From the NCBI GenBank assembly GCA_036013055.1, contig DASCQM010000019.1:1-13224 (forward strand): 13,224 nt of DNA, in the 5' to 3' direction. The position numbers and the translations under genes are program-made. The DNA comes from SHYR01 sp036013055 (GTDB taxonomy: Bacteria; Chloroflexota; Dehalococcoidia; UBA2979). This document shows positions 6,173-12,753 of this stretch, in pieces; position 1 is the first letter of the stretch, and each line of letters begins with the position of its first letter. The notes under the pieces were generated by a model that made no database searches, had not been told where the DNA came from, and worked only from the letters and a program-made list of their open reading frames with translations.

Positions 6173-8767
6173 TCAGCCTTCCATCGCCAGGCGCTCGCGC
6201 GCCCGTTTGCGCAGCTCATAGAGCCGTTGCAGCGCCGCGATCGGGGCGAGCGTGTCCGGGTCGAGTTCCGCGAGCTCGTCGAGCAACCCATCGGCGATCG
6301 GGGACGGGGCTGCCGAGGGTGCTGTGACCTCGCCCAGCAGCGGCAACTGGGCGCCCTCGGTTCGCTGTCCGCCGCCCGCCCCTGGGGTCGCTTCCAGCTC
6401 GATCAGCAACTCGCGCGCGCGCGCGACTAGGGCGCGTGGCAGCCCAGCGAGCGCCGCGACGTGCACCCCGTACGACCGGTCGGCCCCACCCGGCACGACG
6501 CGATACTGAAAGATTACCTCGCCGCCCTCCTCGCTGACCGCCACGGAGCGGCTCTCGACGCGCGGCAGCGTCTGCGCGAGCGCAGTCAGTTCGTGGTAGT
6601 GCGTGGCGAAGATTGTGCGCGGGCTGCCGCCGGGACGGTGATGCAGGTGTTCGACGACCGCGCGCGCGATCGCCAGCCCGTCGTAGGTCGAGGTGCCGCG
6701 GCCGATCTCATCGAGCACGACGAACGAGCGCTCGGTCGCGTTGTGCAGGATCGCCGCCGTCTCCAGCATCTCCACCATGAACGTCGATCGCCCGCTCGCG
6801 ATGTCGTCGTGGGCGCCGACGCGCGAGAAGATGCGGTCGACCGCCGCGATGCGGGCGCGTTCCGCCGGTACATAGCTGCCGCAGTGGGCGAGCAGCACGA
6901 TCAGCGCCGCCTGCCGCAGGTAGGTCGACTTGCCGCCCATGTTCGGCCCGGTCAGCAGCATGATGTCCGCGCCGTCACCGAGCACGCAGTCGTTGGCGAC
7001 GAAACGCCCCGACGGCAACTGCTGTTCGACGACCGGGTGCCGCCCACCGGTAATCTCGATCGCACCGCCCTCGACGAGCTGCGGCCGCACGTAGCCGAGG
7101 TCCGCTGCCACCTCGGCAAGCGCCGAGGCGACATCGAGCTGCGCGACCGCCCCGGCGGCACGCTCGATTGTCGTGCCGGCCTCCGCCACCTGCGCGCGCA
7201 CGCGCGTCAGCACCGCTCGCTCGGCCTCCGTCAGCTCGTCACGCGCGCTGAGGATGCGGTCCTCAAGCTCGGTCAACGCCGGGCTGCGGAAGCGCTGCGT
7301 ATTCGCCAGCGTCTGCCGCGCTTCGTAGTCCTCCGGTACGTCGTCGGCACGTGCGCGCGGCACCTCCAGGTAGTAACCGAAGACGCGATGGTAGCCGACC
7401 TTCAGCGAGGCCACCCCGCTACGCTCGCGCTCCGCCGTCTCCAGCGCAGCCAGCGCCTCCCGCCCATCGGTCGCCAGCGCCCGCAGCTGATCGATTTCGC
7501 GGTCGAAGCCCTCGCGCAGCGTGCCGCCGTCCCCGGGCTCGTCCGGTGGCTCGTCACTGATCGCCGCCGCCAGCAGCGCGGCGGTCTCGGTGACGCCACC
7601 GAGGCCCTCCGCCAGCGCCGTCGCCGCCTCGCCCGCGGGCTGTGCACGTTCCGCAAGCGCCGGCAGTCGCCCGAGCCCGTTGCCCAGCGTGCGCAGCTGC
7701 GGCGGGGTGACCGTGCCCGCGCGTACGCGGCCGAGCAGGCGTTCGAGGTCCGGCAGGCCGCGCAACTCCGCGCGCAACGCCGTACGCATCGTCGCCGCCT
7801 CGAACGCATCGACCGCATCGAGACGCAGCTCGAGCTCCGCGACGTATCGCAACGGACGGCCGAGCCGCGCGCGCAGCAGCCGCGCGCCCATTGCGGTGAG
7901 CGTGCGGTCGACCGTCGAAAGCAGCGAGGGCGCACCGCCGGGACCACCCTCGAAGAGTTCGAGGCTGCGCGCGGTCTGCGCATCGAGATAGAGATACTCG
8001 CCCGCTCGCACCGGACGCGGGACACGCAGGTGCGCGAGCGACTGCGGCCAGCTCACTTCGAGGTAGCCGATCAGTGCCCCGGCTGCGCCAACCGCCGCCT
8101 CCAGTCCCTCCAGTCCGAAACCGCCGAGCGAGCTCACTGCAAGCCGTTCGCTCAGCGCCTCGGCGGCGCGGTCGGGGCGGAAATCGCGCGCCGGGCGCGC
8201 CGTCAGCAGCGCCTGTGCGGGCATCGCACGGTCGTCGTCGGGCGGCAGGTCGTCGGGCAGCAGCAGCTCGGCCGGTCGCAGCCGCGCCCACTCGCCCGAC
8301 AGCTCGTCGCTGTCCACGAGCGAGCACTCCAACTCGCCTGTCGTCACGTCACAGGCGGCGAGCCCGTAGCGGCCCTCGCTGGCCGGCGCAAGTGCGACCA
8401 GCCAGTTGTAGCCGCCGTCATCGAGCAGCGCACCCTGTTCGATCGTGCCCGGCGTGAGCACGCGCACGACGCGCCGCTCCACGAGCCCGCGCCCCGGCTC
8501 GCTCACCTGGTCGGCGATCGCGATGCGGTGCCCCGCGCTCACGAGCCGGTCGAGGTGGCGGTCGAGCGAGCGCACGGGGATGCCGGCCAGCGGGATCCGC
8601 CCCTCGTCACCCATCGGGCGCGAGGTGAGCGCGATGCCGAGCACGCTGGAGACGACTTCGGCGTCGCCGTCGAACGTCTCGTAGAAGTCGCCCATGCGGA
8701 AGAAGAGCAGCGCGTCCGGGTGCTGCCGCCTCAGTTGCAGATACTGCTCACGTGCCGGAGTAGACAG
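6173..8767 (-). CDS. mutS: DNA mismatch repair protein MutS, probable CTG start
   Basis: MutS recognises mispaired bases and recruits MutL. With the proposed CTG start it has 864 residues, a usual MutS length. The mismatch-reading motif is F28-Y29-E30 (GDFYETF). Connector, lever and clamp regions follow. The ATPase domain carries Walker A GPNMGGKST at 607-615, the STFMVEMLET signature, Walker B VVLDEIGRG at 683-691 and ATHYHEL. QLPLL at about 807-811 resembles a beta-clamp binding motif and is followed by the HTH-like C-terminal tail. The first ATG (8695) would begin inside the conserved block, at the Met of RMGDFYE. Upstream, the frame encodes STPAREQYLQLRRQHPDALL, which is clear MutS sequence, and closes at a TGA at 8798-8800. 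No ATG, GTG or TTG exists in that stretch, so CTG at 8767 is inferred as initiator. Confidence 0.96.
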   Translation of the reverse strand: MSTPAREQYLQLRRQHPDALLFFRMGDFYETFDGDAEVVSSVLGIALTSRPMGDEGRIPLAGIPVRSLDRHLDRLVSAGHRIAIADQVSEPGRGLVERRVVRVLTPGTIEQGALLDDGGYNWLVALAPASEGRYGLAACDVTTGELECSLVDSDELSGEWARLRPAELLLPDDLPPDDDRAMPAQALLTARPARDFRPDRAAEALSERLAVSSLGGFGLEGLEAAVGAAGALIGYLEVSWPQSLAHLRVPRPVRAGEYLYLDAQTARSLELFEGGPGGAPSLLSTVDRTLTAMGARLLRARLGRPLRYVAELELRLDAVDAFEAATMRTALRAELRGLPDLERLLGRVRAGTVTPPQLRTLGNGLGRLPALAERAQPAGEAATALAEGLGGVTETAALLAAAISDEPPDEPGDGGTLREGFDREIDQLRALATDGREALAALETAERERSGVASLKVGYHRVFGYYLEVPRARADDVPEDYEARQTLANTQRFRSPALTELEDRILSARDELTEAERAVLTRVRAQVAEAGTTIERAAGAVAQLDVASALAEVAADLGYVRPQLVEGGAIEITGGRHPVVEQQLPSGRFVANDCVLGDGADIMLLTGPNMGGKSTYLRQAALIVLLAHCGSYVPAERARIAAVDRIFSRVGAHDDIASGRSTFMVEMLETAAILHNATERSFVVLDEIGRGTSTYDGLAIARAVVEHLHHRPGGSPRTIFATHYHELTALAQTLPRVESRSVAVSEEGGEVIFQYRVVPGGADRSYGVHVAALAGLPRALVARARELLIELEATPGAGGGQRTEGAQLPLLGEVTAPSAAPSPIADGLLDELAELDPDTLAPIAALQRLYELRKRARERLAMEG
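6177..6182 (-). promoter_or_regulatory. Ribosome-binding site of mutL inside the end of mutS
   Basis: GGAAGG on the minus strand lies 6 nt before the GTG at 6170 and overlaps the last codons of mutS. It supports the outer GTG as the mutL start and coupled translation. Confidence 0.6.
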
Positions 8768-8807
8768 AGGGCGGACGCCGTCCCGGGGAGGGTGCGCTCA
8801 GATGTTC

Positions 8808-8836
8808 AGTTTAGCGGTACCACGATGCCGTCTCAA
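8808..8836 (-). promoter_or_regulatory. Sigma70-like promoter of the mutS-mutL operon
   Basis: On the minus strand TTGAGA (8831-8836, five of six matches to TTGACA) is separated by exactly 17 nt from TAAACT (8808-8813, four of six matches to TATAAT). Predicted transcription start is near 8801, giving a leader of about 33 nt to the CTG at 8767. Such a transcript excludes any start codon further upstream. Confidence 0.6.
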
Positions 8837-8852
8837 GTTATCAACAGCACGA

Positions 8853-8864
8853 TCGGTCAACCGA
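8853..8864. promoter_or_regulatory. Imperfect palindrome upstream of the mutS promoter
   Basis: TCGGTCAACCGA has 5 bp arms TCGGT/ACCGA around a 2 nt centre, 17 bp upstream of the -35 box. Shape and position fit a regulator-binding site, but no known operator is recognised and chance occurrence is possible in this high-GC DNA. Confidence 0.3.
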
Positions 8865-8879
8865 CCTGCCAACAGCAGG
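8865..8879 (-). terminator. Small hairpin after nuoF, possible weak transcript end
   Basis: The 5 bp stem CCTGC/GCAGG with a 5 nt loop begins about 19 nt downstream of the nuoF stop on the minus strand. There is no following run of T, so intrinsic termination is doubtful. It could be an mRNA 3'-end stabilising structure or chance. Confidence 0.25.
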
Positions 8880-8897
8880 CATCGCCAGTCTGCGTTG

Positions 8898-10829
8898 CTA
8901 GCGCTGGAGCCCGCCCGGAGGGCCGAGCGGGATCGGCGCCGGCTTCGCGACGCTGGGCGAGGCTGCCTCCAGTGCGATCGCACGAGGGGCGACGTCGGTG
9001 CACGCACCGCAGCGCACGCAGGCCGCGTCCACGACGCTGCGGTCGCCACTCTCCGCATCGCGCTCAATCGCCCCGCTCGGGCAGATCGCCTGTGCCGCCG
9101 CGAGCGCGGGGTCGGACTGCTGGACGACGCGGAAGCGGGTGAAACCGCCACAGCGCAGCGCCTCACAGCCCTCGCCGGCGACATGGGCGTCGTACTCCGG
9201 CTCGAAGAGCGCCAGCGTGTTGCGCATGATCGTCGGGCTCGCTTGCCCGTGCACGCAATTCGAGTAGCGAAGCGCGTCGCCGACCAGTTCGAGGTTGTGG
9301 CGATCCTCGCGACGGCCCCAACCGGCGGCAGTGCGCAGGAAGATCTCGGTCATTCGTTGGTTGCCGCCATGGCACGTCGTGCAGCGCCCGCAGGACTCGT
9401 CCTCGAGGAAGTCCGCGAAGACGGCGTTCAGCTCGATCGAGCAGGTGCCCTCGCCGACGAAGATCACGCCGCCCGAGCCGACGAGGGCGTTGTATGGCAT
9501 GAACGTCTCGCGCTCCAGCGTCAGCTCGTCGAGCAGCCTCGCCGGCAGGTAGCCGGCCAGCGGCCCACCGGCCTGGATCGCCTTCAGCGCGCCACCCCCG
9601 CTGATCCCGCCGCAGGCATCGAGCGCCTCGCGCAACGGCACGCCCCATGGCACCTCGAGGATGCCGACGCGGTCGACGTCGCCGGAGAAGGAGAAGATCT
9701 TCGTACCGCTGTTCCGCTCGGTGCCCTGCTCGCGGTACCACGCAGCGCCATGGCGCAGCACGAGCGAGGCCGAAGCGTACGTCTCGACGTTGTTGACGTT
9801 GCTCGCCTGCCCGAAGACGCCGCCGCCGGGGTTGGCGGGGAACGGGGGCTTCACGCGCGGCATCCCGCGTTCGTCCTGCACGGAGTTGATCAGCCCGGTC
9901 TCTTCGCCGCAGACGTAGGCGCCCGCGCCGCGGATCACCTCCAGCGTGCAACAGAACTCGTGGCCTAGCACGGACTCACCCAGCAGCCCGGCCTCTTCCG
10001 CCTGCGCGATCGCCTGGCGCATGCGCTCGATGCCCAGTGGGTACTCGTCGCGGATGTAGATGAAGCCGTGCTCCGCGCCGGTGGCGAAGGCGGCGATGAT
10101 CATGCCCTCCAGCACCAGGTGGGGGTCGCCTTCCAGCAGGATGCGGTTCACCCACGCGCCGGGGTCGCCTTCGTCCGCGTTGCAAATCAGGGTGCGCAAT
10201 CCGTCGCCGGCACCGGAGAGGAAGTTCCACTTCACCCCGGCCGGAAAGTACGCGCCGCCGCGGCCGGTCAGCCCGGCCTCGATCATCAGCTCACGCACGG
10301 CCTGCGGTGACTGGTGGCGGTCGAGCATGCGTTCGACGGCGACATACCCGCCGGTCGCGACGTAGTGCTCAAGCGACTCGGGGTCGGTCGTGCCGATGCG
10401 CGCGAGCAGACGGCGTTCGGTCTCCGGCGAGAAGAACGGGTGCTCGGAGAGCGAGGGGATCCCGGGCCGCGAGCCGGTGATCGTGCCGACGGCGAGCGCC
10501 GCCGCCGCCCCGACGCGCCCGGTCGCCTCATCAACGATCGCTGCGGCGTCGTCCGTGCCCACCGGCCCGTAGAGCACGCGCGTGCCGTCGGGGAAGGATA
10601 TCGTGACCGTCGGGTTCAGCCACTGCATGCCGATGCCGGTGACGCGACCGAATTCGACGGCGGCGTTACGCGATGCCGCCTGGGATGCGATCGCCGTGCG
10701 CACGTCGTCCGCTCCAGCCGCGAGCGAGGAAGTGTCGATCGCGACATCGATGCGCGGGCGAACGGGACTGAGCCAGTCGTTGTAGAGCGCCCCTGAGCGA
10801 ATACGCAGGTCGGTAAAGCTCTGGACCAT
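8898..10829 (-). CDS. nuoF: NuoF-type NADH dehydrogenase flavoprotein with extra Trx-like and ferredoxin domains
   Basis: This is the flavoprotein that passes electrons between NAD(H), FMN and iron-sulfur clusters. It has 643 residues in the three-part layout of HndC/HydB-type subunits. Residues about 24-115 form a thioredoxin-like domain that in relatives binds [2Fe-2S], but here the cysteine positions read about A30, S35, G65 and Q69. The core has the FMN motif GLTGRGGAYFPAGVKW (186-201), the NADH region GAGAYVCGEETGL (301-313) and N3 [4Fe-4S] ligands C480, C483, C486 and C525. The C-terminal ferredoxin-like domain keeps C583 and C604/C607/C610, enough for one [4Fe-4S] cluster, while A614 and a missing CxxCxxC remove the other. 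Its ATG shares one base with the nuoE TGA. No NuoG, hydrogenase or formate dehydrogenase subunit follows; the next gene is mutS. Confidence 0.93.
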   Translation of the reverse strand: MVQSFTDLRIRSGALYNDWLSPVRPRIDVAIDTSSLAAGADDVRTAIASQAASRNAAVEFGRVTGIGMQWLNPTVTISFPDGTRVLYGPVGTDDAAAIVDEATGRVGAAAALAVGTITGSRPGIPSLSEHPFFSPETERRLLARIGTTDPESLEHYVATGGYVAVERMLDRHQSPQAVRELMIEAGLTGRGGAYFPAGVKWNFLSGAGDGLRTLICNADEGDPGAWVNRILLEGDPHLVLEGMIIAAFATGAEHGFIYIRDEYPLGIERMRQAIAQAEEAGLLGESVLGHEFCCTLEVIRGAGAYVCGEETGLINSVQDERGMPRVKPPFPANPGGGVFGQASNVNNVETYASASLVLRHGAAWYREQGTERNSGTKIFSFSGDVDRVGILEVPWGVPLREALDACGGISGGGALKAIQAGGPLAGYLPARLLDELTLERETFMPYNALVGSGGVIFVGEGTCSIELNAVFADFLEDESCGRCTTCHGGNQRMTEIFLRTAAGWGRREDRHNLELVGDALRYSNCVHGQASPTIMRNTLALFEPEYDAHVAGEGCEALRCGGFTRFRVVQQSDPALAAAQAICPSGAIERDAESGDRSVVDAACVRCGACTDVAPRAIALEAASPSVAKPAPIPLGPPGGLQR

Positions 10830-11338
10830 CAGCCGTCCATCCCCGCCAGCGCCGTCGCGGCATCATCGCCATCACGTAGCGAGCGAGCGACCCGCACGAC
10901 CTGCGCGGCAGTCAGCCGCCCGACGACCTCGCCATCGAGCCAGATCTGCGGCGCCTGCTCACAGGTGCCGTTGCACTGGCCCCGGATCAACTCGACGCTG
11001 CGATCGTCAGTCGCGCCACCCAGCGGGCAGTCGAGCACCGCCTCGAAGGCGCGCAGCAGCCCCTGCGAGTTCTTCAGCAGGCAGCTGGCACCGCTGCACC
11101 AGGCGATTGTGTGCGCGGGTGGCGGCGTCGTGCGCAGTTCGGAGTAGAAGGTCGTCGCGCCGTAGACATGCGCCTCAGAGAGATTCAGCTGCTCGCCGAC
11201 GATGCGCATCGCCTGCGCGGAGATGTACCCGTAGCGATGCTGCATGCGGTGCAGCGCCTCCAGCAGGTCAGCGTCGGCCGGTTTGAGGTCGGCGATCAGG
11301 TCGCGCAGTTCGACGGTAGCCTCAGTCTCGAGCGGCAT
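10829..11338 (-). CDS. nuoE: NuoE-type NADH dehydrogenase 24 kDa [2Fe-2S] subunit
   Basis: This is the partner of NuoF in the NADH-oxidising module, with a thioredoxin-fold [2Fe-2S] domain. It has 169 residues, typical for NuoE/HndA. The N-terminal helical part is LLEALHRMQHRYGYIS...VYGATTFYSEL, a strong family signature. The cluster ligands are C81 and C86 (WCSGASC, Cx4C) and C122 and C126 (QCNGTC, Cx3C), so all four are present. The ATG start fits the family and has a modest GGGG upstream. Its stop overlaps the nuoF start by one base, so the pair is almost surely cotranslated and forms a heterodimer. It begins 40 nt after the FAD oxidoreductase stop, in the same direction. It lies outside any nuoA-N cluster, which suggests a soluble diaphorase module rather than standard complex I, though complex I genes elsewhere cannot be excluded. 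Confidence 0.93.
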   Translation of the reverse strand: MPLETEATVELRDLIADLKPADADLLEALHRMQHRYGYISAQAMRIVGEQLNLSEAHVYGATTFYSELRTTPPPAHTIAWCSGASCLLKNSQGLLRAFEAVLDCPLGGATDDRSVELIRGQCNGTCEQAPQIWLDGEVVGRLTAAQVVRVARSLRDGDDAATALAGMDG

Positions 11339-11373
11339 GGCGCCCCGTTCAACCCCTCGCGGCGGACTGCGGC

Positions 11374-11402
11374 ATTATCTAGGCGCGCATCCCGGGGTTC
11401 AA
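11374..11402 (-). promoter_or_regulatory. Possible promoter of nuoE-nuoF within the end of the FAD gene
   Basis: On the minus strand TTGAAC (11397-11402) and GATAAT (11374-11379) are spaced by 17 nt. They match the consensus hexamers at four and five positions. Transcription would begin near 11367, 28 nt before the nuoE ATG. This would let nuoEF be expressed apart from the two upstream genes. Confidence 0.4.
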
Positions 11403-12731
11403 GGGCGCGCTCGCCGCAGCCTCGGCGATCGCCAACTTCGCGACCCGCCGGCCCTGCCGGATTGAGTAGTTCTGGCCGCGGTCTTCCGGGTAGATCTGGG
11501 TCGTGTTCGCGAGATAGAGACCGGCGATCGAGGTGCGATGCGGCGGCACCGTCTCGTGGTAGCGCGAGTGCACGATCGGCTGGCCGGCGCGCTCCTTATA
11601 GAGCCAGAGCTCCTGCACCCACGGGCGGTCGAAGTCGGCGTTGATGCGCCGCAGGTAGGGCTCGTAGCGCGCCAGCGTCTCTTCCGGCTGCTCCTCGATG
11701 ATCGGGTCACCGGGATCACAGTAGTTCGAGAGGTAGACGAGGTGCTGCCCCCCGTACTCGTCGGGCGAGGCGAAGTTCGTCTGCTCCACCGCGACGACAA
11801 ACGGGCAGTCATCGTCCGTCAGCGTCAGCCAGTAGGTCTCCGAGAGCGGGCGATCGAGCGCCATCACCAGCACGGTCGCCCACTGGTAGTCGACGCGATC
11901 GAGCAGCTTTACGTAGTCGGCATCGAGGTCGGGCACGATGCGCCGGAAGGCGTCCGAGGGCACCGTCGCGATCACGAGGTCGGCGGGCTCGATACGTTCG
12001 TTGTCGCCCTCGCCGATTGCCACCCCGCTGACCTGCCCTTCCGTCGTGACGACGCGAGCGACGGGCTGGCCCGCCTCGACCGCCACCCCGCGCTCGCGCA
12101 GCCCGTCGACGAGCCCATCGATCAGTCGGCCGAAGGAGCCGTGCAGGTAGCCGAGCTGCTCCTTCGCGAAGAGACCGCCCTCGCGGGAGGCGAAGCGCAG
12201 GTGCACCTTGCCCCAGAACCACGTCATCGCCACGTCCTCCGCGTGGTCGCCGAACTTGGCGCGCAGCAGTGGCCCCCAGACCCGGTCGTAGCCCTCTCGC
12301 CCCACCTTCGAGGCAATCCACTCGCTGGCGCGCTGGCCCTCGTAGCGTGGCCAATCCTTGTTCCGTCGCAGCCACAGCGCGGTCAGGCCGAGCCGCACGC
12401 GTGTAAGCAGCGAGACGGCGTTGAAGCGCAGCAGGTCGGTCGCGGAGACAAACGGGTAGCGGCGTTCGCCGATCTGAAGGGCGATGTTCGAGTCGATCCA
12501 CCGCAGATCGTCTCCCAGCCCCAGCTCCTCGATCATCGCGATCGCGTCCGTGTCCGAGCGGAAGAGGTGGTGGTAGAAGATCTCCAGGCGCCCCCCGCCG
12601 ACCTCGAAGGTGCGCACCTGCCCACCGAGCGTGGGCGAGGCCTCGAAGAGCGAGACCTCGTGCCCCTGCTGGATCAGCTCCCACGCCGCGGCGAGCCCGC
12701 CGACGCCGCCGCCGATCACGACCGCCTTCAC
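11379..12731 (-). CDS. FAD-dependent oxidoreductase of the amine oxidase / protoporphyrinogen oxidase-like family
   Basis: This is a 450-residue flavoprotein of the NAD(P)-binding Rossmann / amine-oxidase superfamily. The N-terminal dinucleotide fold reads KAVVIGGGVGGLAAAWEL with G7, G9 and G12, then E30 at the end of beta-2 for the ribose, followed by LGGQVRTF. The C-terminal FAD motif is GLYLANTTQIYPEDRGQN, typical of the protoporphyrinogen oxidase-like/phytoene desaturase-like group. The start is GTG at 12731, chosen because GAAGGTGG lies 7 nt upstream and the Rossmann strand begins at once. A longer frame to 12836 adds 35 arginine-rich residues inside the upstream gene. It follows the UPF0104 membrane protein by 22 nt and is likely cotranscribed. 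Such pairs suggest work on lipid, glycan or isoprenoid intermediates, but the substrate cannot be read from the sequence. Confidence 0.9.
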   Translation of the reverse strand: MKAVVIGGGVGGLAAAWELIQQGHEVSLFEASPTLGGQVRTFEVGGGRLEIFYHHLFRSDTDAIAMIEELGLGDDLRWIDSNIALQIGERRYPFVSATDLLRFNAVSLLTRVRLGLTALWLRRNKDWPRYEGQRASEWIASKVGREGYDRVWGPLLRAKFGDHAEDVAMTWFWGKVHLRFASREGGLFAKEQLGYLHGSFGRLIDGLVDGLRERGVAVEAGQPVARVVTTEGQVSGVAIGEGDNERIEPADLVIATVPSDAFRRIVPDLDADYVKLLDRVDYQWATVLVMALDRPLSETYWLTLTDDDCPFVVAVEQTNFASPDEYGGQHLVYLSNYCDPGDPIIEEQPEETLARYEPYLRRINADFDRPWVQELWLYKERAGQPIVHSRYHETVPPHRTSIAGLYLANTTQIYPEDRGQNYSIRQGRRVAKLAIAEAAASAPLNPGMRA

Positions 12732-12738
12732 TACGACG

Positions 12739-12746
12739 CCACCTTC
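12739..12746 (-). promoter_or_regulatory. Ribosome-binding site deciding the GTG start of the FAD oxidoreductase
   Basis: GAAGGTGG on the minus strand is 7 nt before GTG at 12731 and lies in the gap after the upstream gene's stop. It favours the short, family-typical N-terminus. Confidence 0.6.
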
Positions 12747-12753
12747 GAGTGCC

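Noticed and set aside
6461..9142. 893-codon plus-strand open frame antisense to mutS
   Set aside because: It mirrors the codon pattern of mutS, its product is Arg/Gln-rich low-complexity without any motif, and long antisense frames are expected in high-GC coding DNA.
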